Shown: in pieces, positions 7,919-15,863 of the stretch
Layout: the number at the start of each line of letters is the position of its first letter
How positions within the stretch are numbered: the first letter of the stretch is position 1
NCBI GenBank assembly: GCA_011525385.1
Contig: WTGF01000036.1
Span: 1 to 35,601 of the forward strand
Source of the DNA: Chloroflexota bacterium
Lineage (GTDB): Bacteria > Chloroflexota > Anaerolineae > Aggregatilineales > Phototrophicaceae
Length of the DNA: 35,601 nt
Reading direction: 5' to 3'
The notes under the pieces: generated by a model
Databases searched by the model: none
Told to the model about the DNA's origin: nothing
The model's input: the letters and a program-made list of their open reading frames with translations, nothing else
Position numbers and translations under genes: made by a program

Positions 7919-9004
7919 ATGTCCATGGATCTGTTCCGCCAACTGCTGGAAGCGCAGCGGCTCTCGCAAGCGGAGCTTTTGCGGCGGCGTGGCGTGGTTG
8001 GCGTCGCTATCGGCTTCCGCAACTACAATGAACGCACAACCGACCAACTGGCTGTTTCTGTGCTGGTCCAACAAAAGAAACCAGTCGAGGCGCTCAGCGA
8101 GGACGACCTGGTCCCGCAGCAAGTTAACGGCATGCGCACGGATGTCGTCGAAGTCGGCCGTCTGGAAGCGCATGTCGACCCCCGGGACCGCTTTCGACCG
8201 AACATTCCGGCGGGCGTCAGCATCGGGCATTATATGGTCACAGCGGGCACGCTCGGCGCAGTCGTATTCGACCGCAATACCGGCGAGCCTTTGCTCCTTT
8301 CCAACAATCACGTGCTGGCAAACAGCAATGACGCGGTCATCGGCGATGCCATCTTGCAGCCGGGTCCTACAGATCACGGTGTCCGTCCCGATGACATTGT
8401 CGCCAAATTGCACCGTTTCGAAAAACTGCGCTTTTACGGCGACTACGGGCAGGGACCGACGCCGCCGACCACATCACCGCCACTCTTGCCGGGGGGCGGC
8501 TGCGACATTGTCGAGCTCTTCGTTAACGTGGGCAATGCCCTGGCGAAGATCAACGGTTCGGCAAAACGGCTGACAAGCGTACCAGCGCCAAAAGCGCAGA
8601 CCTCGGATACGCCGATCTTCCCGAACCAGGTTGACGCGGCGCTGGCGCGACCCAACAATCCCACGCTCTTCCAGCAAGACATCGCGACCATCGGCAGGCC
8701 CAACGGCATCAAGCGCCCGCAACTGGGCATGCAGATACGGAAGTTCGGGCGCACCACCGGTTATACCGAAGGCAAGATTATGCTGATGAACGCGACCGTC
8801 GATGTCTCCTACGGCGAAGACAAGCAAGCGCGCTTCATCGGCCAGGTCATCACGTCGCCCATGAGCCAAGGTGGCGATTCCGGCGCTTTGATCATAGAAG
8901 AGGGCAGCCTGCAAGCGGTGGGGCTGCTCTTCGCCGGTTCGCGCCGCGCGACGATTTTCACGCCGATGGATGTCGTGCTGGATGTGCTGGATGTCGATCT
9001 GTGA
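7919..9004 (+). CDS. Cytosolic trypsin-fold serine protease, Nal1-like
   Basis: This is a 361-residue chymotrypsin-fold protein. The triad is legible: His131 in LLSNNHVLA, Asp239 in NQVDAALARP and Ser321 in QGGDSGAL. There is no signal peptide, lipobox or membrane segment and no PDZ domain, so it should act in the cytoplasm unless exported by another route. The N-terminal 90 residues (GVVGVAIGFRNYN ... LAVSVLVQQKKP) form a separate alpha-beta part. The layout resembles plant NARROW LEAF1 and its bacterial relatives, a similarity I recall rather than tested. A proline-rich insertion (TPPTTSPPLLPGGG) lies between the His and Asp. The substrate is unknown. The ATG at 7919 has only a weak purine stretch upstream. 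Confidence 0.85.
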   Translation: MSMDLFRQLLEAQRLSQAELLRRRGVVGVAIGFRNYNERTTDQLAVSVLVQQKKPVEALSEDDLVPQQVNGMRTDVVEVGRLEAHVDPRDRFRPNIPAGVSIGHYMVTAGTLGAVVFDRNTGEPLLLSNNHVLANSNDAVIGDAILQPGPTDHGVRPDDIVAKLHRFEKLRFYGDYGQGPTPPTTSPPLLPGGGCDIVELFVNVGNALAKINGSAKRLTSVPAPKAQTSDTPIFPNQVDAALARPNNPTLFQQDIATIGRPNGIKRPQLGMQIRKFGRTTGYTEGKIMLMNATVDVSYGEDKQARFIGQVITSPMSQGGDSGALIIEEGSLQAVGLLFAGSRRATIFTPMDVVLDVLDVDL

Positions 9005-9010
9005 TTCAGC

Positions 9011-9163
9011 TCAGGCGTCGTTCAGATCGTCAATGGCTTGATAGACGAGATTGGGGATTATCGAGCTATAGCCGTTGGCTTGACCCAGATCGAGCATGAC
9101 GCGGAATCCCAAACCGAATCCGTAGCCATAAGGGAGCAACGCGGCATCCAGAAGCGTCTTCGA
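9011..9163 (-). pseudogene. C-terminal remnant of a beta-lactamase-family serine hydrolase
   Basis: On the minus strand an unclosed frame of about 50 codons has no start codon of its own and is cut upstream by TGA at 9164-9166. It reads LLDAALLPYGYGFGLGFRVM, then a short stretch, then IIPNLVYQAIDDLNDA and a stop. GYGFGLGF-type and LVYQAI-type segments sit near the C-terminus of class C beta-lactamase-like esterases, but there the two are separated by roughly 30 residues including a Gly/Trp-rich motif. Here only about 14 separate them. I infer a decayed tail with an internal deletion. It lies between the Nal1-like protease and the SPFH terminator. Confidence 0.5.
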
Positions 9164-9167
9164 TCAC

Positions 9168-9201
9168 AAAAGCAAAAGGCGCTCCCAGATGGCAGCGCCT
9201 T
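9168..9201 (-). terminator. Rho-independent terminator of the SPFH gene
   Basis: The arms AAGGCGCT (9176-9183) and AGCGCCTT (9194-9201) pair perfectly over 8 bp with a 10-base loop. On the minus strand they are followed by TTTTGCTTTT. It lies 29 bases past the stop of the SPFH gene. Confidence 0.8.
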
Positions 9202-9229
9202 GAAAATATGCGAAATGCGGTATATCTGT

Positions 9230-10267
9230 CTAACCGCTGGTGCGGAGGTCGGGCTGCGGCGCCTCGAAGTCCGCGCCCAGATCTGCAAAGTCATCGACGT
9301 TGAAGATGAAGGGCGAATCCGACGGCAGCAGGGCGAAGGACACGTTGTCCGACAGATTGGCGACATAGAGGTACTGGATCAGGTTGGGATTGGCGGCGAT
9401 CTGATCGCTGATGACGCGCAGGGCTTCGGCTTCGGCTTGGGCTTCGATCAAGCGGGCGTTGGCGCGACCGCGGGCTTCTTGCTCGGCCGCATCAGCGCGA
9501 CCGCTGGCTTCGGTTTGCACGCGTTCCGCTTCGGTGCGGGCGCGTTGCAGCTTCTGATCCTCGATCTGTTTTTCTTCGATCGATTGCGCGAAGGCATCGT
9601 TGAAGTCAATCTGGCGGACCAGCAGCGAAGTCAGGGTCAAGCCTTGTTCCGCAATTCGCTCCCCTACCAACTCGGAGATGCGCCCGCCGAGGGCTTCGCG
9701 CTCCAGGCCGTAGATGGCTTCGGCCTCGAATTGCGAGACGACATCGCGGGCGACAGCGCGCACGGTCGGGCGGATAAAATCGGATTCGTAACGACTCTGC
9801 CAATTCAAATGGATGAAATTGACATCTTCGCGATCGATGCGATAGAGCACGGTGATATCCAGACGAATTTCCTGACCGTCGACGGTCAGGGCTTCGACCG
9901 CGTCATTACCCTGTATCCGGCCTTCGGTGGTGATGCCGGACATAGTGTATTCCTGCTGATCGGTCGGGTAGATGATGAATTCCTGCAAACCCGGGATGAT
10001 GATCGAGGTGCCCGGGGCCCGCGCCGGATCTTCCAATTCACCGGAAAGCACGTTGACGATGACCGCGGCGCGCGCCGGCGGCACGATCAAGATGCCCGAG
10101 CTGACGATAAAGAGCACGATACCGCCGACGAAACCCACCAGCGCCAGCAGTACCCCGCCGCGCGCCGACCTGCCCTGGGAAGCCAGGGTAAAGGTGAAGG
10201 CGACGCCGAGGATGCCAACGCCAAAGGCCAGTATGGCGACCACTTGTAAGATCGAACCAAAGTTCAT
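9230..10267 (-). CDS. SPFH/band-7 (prohibitin-like) membrane protein
   Basis: This is a 345-residue integral membrane protein. Hydrophobic helices lie at about 7-29 and 40-61. The band-7 domain follows from about 62 to 220 (VPPARAAVIVNVLSG ... IRLDITVLYRIDRED ... VRAVARDVVSQFEAEAIY). A charged, Ala/Glu-rich coiled coil fills about 228-290 (EEKQIEDQKLQRARTEAERV). Relatives oligomerise into membrane rings and steer proteases or organise membrane domains. No NfeD partner or FtsH gene is adjacent, unlike many bacterial SPFH loci. The start ATG at 10265-10267 follows AAGGAG, a good ribosome site. A terminator follows the stop, so the gene is monocistronic. Confidence 0.92.
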   Translation of the reverse strand: MNFGSILQVVAILAFGVGILGVAFTFTLASQGRSARGGVLLALVGFVGGIVLFIVSSGILIVPPARAAVIVNVLSGELEDPARAPGTSIIIPGLQEFIIYPTDQQEYTMSGITTEGRIQGNDAVEALTVDGQEIRLDITVLYRIDREDVNFIHLNWQSRYESDFIRPTVRAVARDVVSQFEAEAIYGLEREALGGRISELVGERIAEQGLTLTSLLVRQIDFNDAFAQSIEEKQIEDQKLQRARTEAERVQTEASGRADAAEQEARGRANARLIEAQAEAEALRVISDQIAANPNLIQYLYVANLSDNVSFALLPSDSPFIFNVDDFADLGADFEAPQPDLRTSG

Positions 10268-10318
10268 GACTACTCCTTCTAAACGCGTTTACGTTTCTTG
10301 TTCTCGTTCGCTCGGATG

Positions 10319-10333
10319 ATTATACCATAACAC
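10319..10333 (-). promoter_or_regulatory. Extended -10 promoter for the SPFH gene
   Basis: The minus strand reads TGGTATAAT (TATAAT at 10324-10319), an extended -10 with TG one base upstream. It lies about 50 bases before the SPFH start. No good -35 hexamer is seen at the usual distance, which suits an extended -10 type. Confidence 0.5.
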
Positions 10334-10421
10334 GACGCGCGTCCCGCTCCCCCAATCATTAGGGGTTACACATGACAAAACGTCTACGTAATTCGTCAAT
10401 TTGGGTTGCGCTTCCGGCTGA

Positions 10422-12041
10422 TCAGCCCGTCCAGCCGGGGCCGCGCAGGACGCGGCCGGGCATCTCCCCGGTGTGTTCGCCATCGCGCAAGACCGGCGCG
10501 CCATTGACAAAAACATGCACCATACCGTCGCTGTAGTGATGCGGATCGCCCGGCACAGAATGGTCCTGTACTTTCGCCGGATCGAAGATAGCCAGATCGG
10601 CGAAGTAACCCGGTTTGAGATAACCGCGATGCTTGAGCTTGAGGTTGTCAGCGGCGAAACCCGACAGTCGGCGTACCGCGTCCTGTAACGTGACCAGTCC
10701 TTCGTCGCGGACGTACTTGCCAATGACGCGGGCGAAGCTGCCGTAGGCGCGGGGATGGGGATGGTAACTCAGGAAGGCGCCCTCGCTGGCGATGGAGCCG
10801 GCATCGGAGCAGAAGCTGACCCAGGGCAAGCCCACTTGCTTACGCAGATTGTCCTCGGACATGCTGAAATAGAGCGTGAAGATGCGGCTGTTGTCCTCGA
10901 TCAGCAAGTCGATGATCGTATCCGTTGCTTCCGCGCCGCGTTGCTCCATGACCTGGCGCAGGGTCATGCCCTGATAGACCCGCAGTGATTGTTTGGCGAA
11001 GCCGGCCAGCATGATGCGGTCGGGTCCGTTGTCGTAGAACATATTCTCCCAGTCGTCGCCGGGCTGGTTCATCTCGGTTTTGATCCGCTCGCGCGTCGCC
11101 GGGTCTTTCAAGCGAGCGATCATGGCTGGGAATCCCCCGTCGTGCGCCCAGGCGGGAATGCAAGAGGCCAGACCGGTGCCGCTATAGGGATAGGTATACA
11201 TATCGGCGGTCAGCGGCAGACCGTCGGCGCGGGCGGCTTCGACTTTTGAGATGGCTGCCTCCATCAGATGCCAGTTGGCCTGGCCCGAGGCTTTCAGGTG
11301 GTAGATCTCGCCGGTGACGCCGGTCGCGCGCATGATCTGAATCAATTCGTCAAGGGCTTCCATGAAGCGCGCGCGTTCGCTGCGCAGGTGCGTGATGTAC
11401 ATGCCGTCGTATTCGGCCACCACGCGGCAGAGGTCGATCAATTCCTCCGTGCTCTGGTAAGTCGCCGGCGGATAGATCAAGGCGGCGGACATGCCCATGG
11501 CGCCCTCGCGCATGGCTTGGTGCAGCAGGCGCTTCATCTCGCTCATTTCGGCGGCGGTCAGCGGGCGGTCGTCGTAACCGGCGGCGTGGATACGCAGCGT
11601 GGCCGAGCCGACGAAAGAGGCGACATTTGTGGACACGCCCTTGCGCTCAAGGAATTCCAGGTACTCGCCCAGGGTGGTCCATTCGATGTCATATTGGATG
11701 TCGGCCGTCGAGAGGATGGTGTCGCGCGACTTTTTCATGGCGTCGTTGAGGGGACCCATGGAAGTGCCCTCGCCCATGACTTCGAGGGTGACGCCTTGCT
11801 TGATGTCGCTCAGGGAGCGGCCGTCTTCGATCAGGGATTCAGTAGCCCAGCTGAGCATGTTGATGAAGCCCGGCGCGACGGCGAGGCCGTCGAGGTCGAT
11901 TGTGTGGGTGGCGGAGGCGTCGGAAAGGTCGCCGATGGCGGCGATGCGGTCGCCGGCGATGAGGATGTCGGCGGTTATGGGCGGGTTGCCTGTGCCGTCG
12001 TAGATGGTGGCTTGTCGGAGGCGGGTTGTGGGTAGGGTCAC
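10422..12041 (-). CDS. D-aminoacylase-like amidohydrolase lacking the HxH metal motif
   Basis: This 539-residue protein of the amidohydrolase superfamily matches N-acyl-D-amino-acid deacylases along its length: N-terminal ATIYDGTGNPP, VAPGFIN, ITHLRSE (H218), YHLKASG (H248), FCSDAGS and the C-terminal GYFADLAIFDP. The usual PGFIDxHxH is here PGFINMLSW, so both metal-binding histidines are Leu63 and Trp65. The Cys of the VGNCG ligand segment is also gone (VMGEGTS). It may use one metal, a different ligand set, or another reaction. The start is GTG at 12039-12041, overlapping the stop of the upstream FRG gene by four bases (GTGA), so translation is probably coupled. It is the last gene of a three-gene minus-strand cluster. 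Confidence 0.85.
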   Translation of the reverse strand: MTLPTTRLRQATIYDGTGNPPITADILIAGDRIAAIGDLSDASATHTIDLDGLAVAPGFINMLSWATESLIEDGRSLSDIKQGVTLEVMGEGTSMGPLNDAMKKSRDTILSTADIQYDIEWTTLGEYLEFLERKGVSTNVASFVGSATLRIHAAGYDDRPLTAAEMSEMKRLLHQAMREGAMGMSAALIYPPATYQSTEELIDLCRVVAEYDGMYITHLRSERARFMEALDELIQIMRATGVTGEIYHLKASGQANWHLMEAAISKVEAARADGLPLTADMYTYPYSGTGLASCIPAWAHDGGFPAMIARLKDPATRERIKTEMNQPGDDWENMFYDNGPDRIMLAGFAKQSLRVYQGMTLRQVMEQRGAEATDTIIDLLIEDNSRIFTLYFSMSEDNLRKQVGLPWVSFCSDAGSIASEGAFLSYHPHPRAYGSFARVIGKYVRDEGLVTLQDAVRRLSGFAADNLKLKHRGYLKPGYFADLAIFDPAKVQDHSVPGDPHHYSDGMVHVFVNGAPVLRDGEHTGEMPGRVLRGPGWTG

Positions 12042-13015
12042 TTGTAAAACCTCTGCGAGTCTGGATCTGTATTATTCCAGTAATCTAGCCCCAATAGAAC
12101 GTCATTTGCCACGTTATCGAAACTTGGTTTTAGATAGGGTGGCGCTATTCTCTTTTGGCGCAGCAACTTTAACAACTCAACCTTTTTTGAAAACGGCAAC
12201 GTTATCTTGAAAACTGCCCCAAAGTCTCTCAGATGCGACAATTCATATTCGAAAGGAAGCCAGTGGCCGAATTCCACATACTTTTCATCTGCAGCTTTGT
12301 CATAGATGAAGGCACCATCTTGTGCCTGCAAGAAACCAATTCTAGACTGTTGATGAGTTACAAAACCTAGGTTAGTGTCGGTTACCAACCTTGACGACTC
12401 AATCGCCCAGATCACCATGTGAGCGGGCACCTCGCTTAACGGCTCCTCTTCGTGTGCAGCAAAGAATGCAGCAACAGGCGGTTGGAACGTCCAGTCCATC
12501 AATCTCGTCGGGATTCCATGGTGTTGACCAAGTGCAAAAACTACGCTCTTTGGCTCGGGTGGAGGCAGCTCAGCTCCGGGAATCAGGTGGCTAAATTGCT
12601 GTCGCATGATCTCTCCGATATCTCCACCAAGCGGAAAGTAATGGTCAGAGGGCACGGACAGACCTGCTCTTTCAGCAAGGTTCGCAAAGCTCCCGATCAC
12701 CGAAGTTTCTAGTGCACGCTGTACAGCAACAAACATCCGACGACGATTTTCATCATCTTCATCAAGTGCTATGTTGGAGAACAGGCCGCCAAATTTCACA
12801 TTTTTCATGGTCTCGAACATTTCTTCTGCACGATCGAAAACATGTCGAAAAACCGGATACCGCATGGCAGATGGAATCAGGTCCCAACTTTCATTGTTTT
12901 GACCTCGAAACAGCCAGACTCCCTTACGCCACCTTTTATGAAGCGAATCTAGATTACGCAACAGTCCCATTGCTGTGCGGCAGCGAATCTCCGGAACACC
13001 ATACTTGTTCGCCAT
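12038..13015 (-). CDS. FRG-domain protein
   Basis: This is a 325-residue soluble protein. The name-giving motif is present (VWLFRGQN, residues 33-40, followed by LIPSAMR). The second family signature is ALGQHHGIPTRLMDWT at about 161-176, followed by PPVAAFFA. FRG domains have no established activity and occur mostly in accessory islands. The gene lies five bases after the nitrilase stop and overlaps the D-aminoacylase start, so it sits inside an operon. By eye its GC content and codon use are well below both neighbours, which points to later insertion. The ATG at 13013-13015 follows TAGGGG, usable as a ribosome site. Confidence 0.88.
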   Translation of the reverse strand: MANKYGVPEIRCRTAMGLLRNLDSLHKRWRKGVWLFRGQNNESWDLIPSAMRYPVFRHVFDRAEEMFETMKNVKFGGLFSNIALDEDDENRRRMFVAVQRALETSVIGSFANLAERAGLSVPSDHYFPLGGDIGEIMRQQFSHLIPGAELPPPEPKSVVFALGQHHGIPTRLMDWTFQPPVAAFFAAHEEEPLSEVPAHMVIWAIESSRLVTDTNLGFVTHQQSRIGFLQAQDGAFIYDKAADEKYVEFGHWLPFEYELSHLRDFGAVFKITLPFSKKVELLKLLRQKRIAPPYLKPSFDNVANDVLLGLDYWNNTDPDSQRFYK

Positions 13016-13020
13016 ATCCC

Positions 13021-13884
13021 CTACCCCAAATTCTCACTCAAAATCCGGCCCAACTCCCGCCTCACCAAGCCCGGCCGCTCATCCCTTAGCAGTGGGAGGC
13101 GGGCGCGGGTGCGGTGCAGTTGATTCAAGTCGATCTCCTGCGTGATCAGGGCTTCGTCGAAGTACAGTCCGTGCGTCATGAACTCGCCGTCGGGATCGAC
13201 CACCGACGAGCCGCCCCAGAAGTTCTTGCCATCCTCGTAGCCGACGCGGTTGCAGTGCAGGATATAGGACGTGAACATGCTGCCGTAAGCTTGATTGACG
13301 TGCTCGACCCAGCGCGCGCTCATCAGCCGGTCGCTCTCGTTGAGTCCGCGCGCGGGACTGGAGCTGTTGAGGATGAGGATATCGGCGCCGTCCAGCCAGA
13401 GCAGATAAGCGGGCGAGACGTGCCAGAAATCCTCGCAGATCAACATGCCCAGGCGGCCGAAGCGGGTATCGAAGGCGCGGACGCTGTTGCCGCGGGCGAA
13501 ATAGCGCGATTCGTCGAACATGGCGTAGGTGGGCAGGTAGAGCTTGTGGTGCAGGTGCAGGGCTGCGCCGCCGGACAAATAGGCGTTGGCGATGTAGAAG
13601 CGGTTGCGCCGGTCGCGATGCACAAAGCCGACGACGATGTCGAGCTCACTGTCCTCCGTGGCTTTCAGCAGTTTGCTGAAGACCTTGTCGTTGGCGTCGG
13701 TCTCGATAGCGACTTCCGGCACCAGATCCTGGACTTGATAACCGGTCAGCGACAGTTCCGGGAATACCAGCAAGTCGACGCCCGCTTGGCGCGCTTGCCG
13801 GGCATAATCGAGGTGCCTCCCCAGGTTATATGCCAGGTCGCCAAGTTTCGGGTAGATTTGCGCCAGCCCCACTTTGATGCGCAT
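13021..13884 (-). CDS. Carbon-nitrogen hydrolase (nitrilase superfamily amidase)
   Basis: This is a 287-residue CN-hydrolase. The catalytic Glu-Lys-Cys triad is visible: E43 in FPELSLTGY, K114 in HHKLYLPTY and C150 in MLICEDFWH. The family hydrolyses non-peptide C-N bonds such as amides, carbamoyl groups or nitriles. The LTGY and KLYLPTY style resembles the glutaminase half of glutamine-dependent NAD synthetase, but no synthetase domain follows. It is first in a cluster with the FRG and D-aminoacylase-like genes; a shared role in amide turnover is plausible inference. The start ATG at 13882-13884 is preceded by AAGGAG at a good distance. Confidence 0.92.
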   Translation of the reverse strand: MRIKVGLAQIYPKLGDLAYNLGRHLDYARQARQAGVDLLVFPELSLTGYQVQDLVPEVAIETDANDKVFSKLLKATEDSELDIVVGFVHRDRRNRFYIANAYLSGGAALHLHHKLYLPTYAMFDESRYFARGNSVRAFDTRFGRLGMLICEDFWHVSPAYLLWLDGADILILNSSSPARGLNESDRLMSARWVEHVNQAYGSMFTSYILHCNRVGYEDGKNFWGGSSVVDPDGEFMTHGLYFDEALITQEIDLNQLHRTRARLPLLRDERPGLVRRELGRILSENLG

Positions 13885-14336
13885 CGGTCCAGCTCCTTCG
13901 CCAGATATGCGGCGTCATCATAATGCAGACTTGGCATTACAACAATTATGTTGCGGGGATTTTGTAGAGCAATCGCTTCAAATTGAAAAGTCCGCACATA
14001 ATCCACAAGATTTTAACCACCGAGGGGCGCGTAGACACTGACCGGCAGCACCGAGAATATAAAATAAGCCGGTCGGCGACTAAGTAGGACCAACAAAGTC
14101 ATGCAACTCCAAAATAACAGTTGGGGTAGGGGCGACCCGGCGGGTCGCCCGCAAAACCTTGCCGAAGCGGTGGGCGAGCCAAGGCTCGCCCCTACAGCGC
14201 GCAGCATTTTTGCAAGACTTACTTGCACGTACTTATGTGTCTATGTGGTTATGTTTCAATTCTATTTTGATAGATTTGGCGAAAATCATTTTCAAGCGAT
14301 TACTCAAATATGGGACTGTTCCCTGAAAGCCAGGGG
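13885..14336. other. Gene-free 452-base spacer with repeats
   Basis: No gene is supported. At 14012-14050 is a degenerate ACCACCGAGGGGCGCGTAGA-type piece related to the ends of the 4200-4378 element. Family B palindromes lie at 14126-14151 and 14172-14196, and a family D copy at 14202-14236. A hairpin CCCTG...CAGGG near 14321-14335 has no T-run and is not called a terminator. Confidence 0.6.
14126..14236. repeat. Two family B palindromes and a family D repeat
   Basis: GTAGGGGCGACCC...GGGTCGCCC (14126-14151) and GGGCGAGCC...GGCTCGCCCCTAC (14172-14196) face each other. The adjoining GCATTTTTGCAAGACTTACT (from 14205) matches the unit at 101-135. The same B-next-to-D association occurs at 101-148. 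Confidence 0.7.
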
Positions 14337-14894
14337 TTAGCCGCGCGGGCGATGCCGTAGCCAGGCGCGCGCCTGCGAGGGAGCATCCGCGTCGGCGTCA
14401 TCTATCGCGCCGACGTGGAGCAACATGCGCCGGGCGATCACCGCATCGACGTCCAGCGCGCCGGCGTCATCTTCAATCACCTCTATCAGATAGGAGGCGT
14501 ATTCGATTCTGCCGCAAGCAAGCAGAAGCGCGGAGGCGATCGCGATCTCTTGTTCGGCTTGCGCCTTCTCGTCCGCGATTGCCAGGAAGTCGGCCGTGCT
14601 TTCCCAGCCGGTCAATTGAGCGATATCGGCCGCGAGAGAGCCGGCGAAATCCGCCGACAAACGATCGTGCAGTATTTTGAGGTTGTCTTCGACAATTCTG
14701 ATGAGGACAGCTGCGAGGGCGTTGACGCTTGCCGGCGTCTGCCCCGCTTCCAGCGCGGCTATCAAGTCACGCGACGGGCGCGCGCCGAGGCTCGGGTCGC
14801 GCCTCGTCAGCGCGCCGTCAAGTTGACGAAGGAGCAGATGCAGAATTTCTTGCAGGGGCGCCTTTGCTAATCTGTCGAGATTGTCAGAGGACAT
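14337..14894 (-). CDS. Unknown 185-residue helical protein next to response regulator
   Basis: I do not recognise this protein. It looks wholly helical and soluble, with leucine-rich amphipathic segments (LQEILHLLLRQLDGAL, VNALAAVLIRIVEDNLKIL, AQAEQEIAIASALLLACGRI) and no signal peptide, membrane span or catalytic motif. There is one Cys. It starts four bases after the stop of the response regulator gene on the same strand, so the two are almost certainly co-transcribed. I infer it may be the partner or output modulator of that regulator, but nothing in the sequence proves this. Confidence 0.7.
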   Translation of the reverse strand: MSSDNLDRLAKAPLQEILHLLLRQLDGALTRRDPSLGARPSRDLIAALEAGQTPASVNALAAVLIRIVEDNLKILHDRLSADFAGSLAADIAQLTGWESTADFLAIADEKAQAEQEIAIASALLLACGRIEYASYLIEVIEDDAGALDVDAVIARRMLLHVGAIDDADADAPSQARAWLRHRPRG

Positions 14895-14898
14895 GCGC

Positions 14899-15618
14899 CT
14901 AAGCGTTGTCGCCGCGCAGTTCCGGGGGACGCTGCGTGAAGCGATAGCCGACGCCGCGTTCCGTGCGGATGTAATGCGGGTGATGAGAATCGGCCTCGAG
15001 CTTGCGCCGCAGACGATGCATGTGTACGCGCAGCGTATCTTCGTAAACTTCTTCCGAGGGCCAGACCCGGGAGATCAGCATGCGATTTTCGACGACGCGT
15101 GTGGCATTGCGCAGCAGCACATGCAGCATGATCGACTCGGTAGGCGTCAAACCTACGGCTTTGCCGCCGACTATGATTCGGTTATGGGCAAAGTCGATGC
15201 TCAGGTTGTCATCGACGCGAATCATGGGCTCGCTGGCATAATCGAAGCTGGGCATGCGCGCTAAAACGACCTGTACGCGCGCCTCAAGTTCGCGCAGGTC
15301 AAAGGGCTTCACGATGAAATCTTCGGCATATCGTTTCAGCCCGTCAACGATGACGTCTTTGTCACCGGTGGATGTCACGAAGATAATCGGCACGTCCGCC
15401 ATGGACTTCAGTTGATTTGCCAATTCAAAGCCATGCGAGGAGGGCAGCGACAGATTGACCAGCGCGATATGCGGCAGGCCTTGCTGCTGCACATGGTTGA
15501 TTGCCGGGGGACCATCCGGGAAGCTGGTGACTTCATAACCGGCGCTGTGAAGATGTTCCGTTACGGAAGCGCTGAACCCGGCATCATTGTCAATCAACAG
15601 AATCTTCGACTTCTTCAT
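14899..15618 (-). CDS. OmpR-type response regulator with degenerate receiver
   Basis: This is a 239-residue two-domain regulator. Residues 1-120 form a receiver and about 135-230 a winged-helix DNA-binding domain (LTPTESIMLHVLL ... YEDTLRVHMHRLRRKLE ... RTERGVGYRF). The phosphoacceptor position is Asn55 (ALVNLSLPSSHG) where Asp is normal. One metal-binding acid is also Asn (IDNDAG, N11). Thr83-region VTSTGD and the Lys of VKPFD are kept. Such a receiver should not be phosphorylated in the normal way, so it is probably constitutive, or controlled by a ligand, dimerisation or a partner. No histidine kinase lies nearby. It shares an operon with the unknown gene at 14337. The ATG at 15616-15618 has no strong ribosome site. 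Confidence 0.93.
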   Translation of the reverse strand: MKKSKILLIDNDAGFSASVTEHLHSAGYEVTSFPDGPPAINHVQQQGLPHIALVNLSLPSSHGFELANQLKSMADVPIIFVTSTGDKDVIVDGLKRYAEDFIVKPFDLRELEARVQVVLARMPSFDYASEPMIRVDDNLSIDFAHNRIIVGGKAVGLTPTESIMLHVLLRNATRVVENRMLISRVWPSEEVYEDTLRVHMHRLRRKLEADSHHPHYIRTERGVGYRFTQRPPELRGDNA

Positions 15619-15863
15619 TGGTTTGCCCGCTTTCTGCTACTGCGCCAGTGTCATTGCGCCGGTCACAACGTTAAGGGAATATACCTTTATTGTAGCGCCA
15701 AGTCAAACGAAAACAGAACCATCAGCGCCAAAAAACGGCTATTCTGCATATCTCTAATGTTTGAGATATGGGATAGGGCATTTGAAGATGCCCAGAATGC
15801 ACAAATTGCATCAAAGATTAGATTCTGATTACTTCTGTTCGTCCGGGCTAACGCTTCGGCAAC

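Noticed and set aside
9038..10249. Plus-strand open frame of 403 codons
   Set aside because: It runs antisense to the well-supported SPFH gene and its translation has no protein-like pattern; it arises from the codon bias of the real gene.
11268..12035. Plus-strand open frame of 255 codons, and similar frame at 13114-13923
   Set aside because: Both are antisense shadows of the amidohydrolase and nitrilase genes, with repetitive His/Gly/Val-rich translations.
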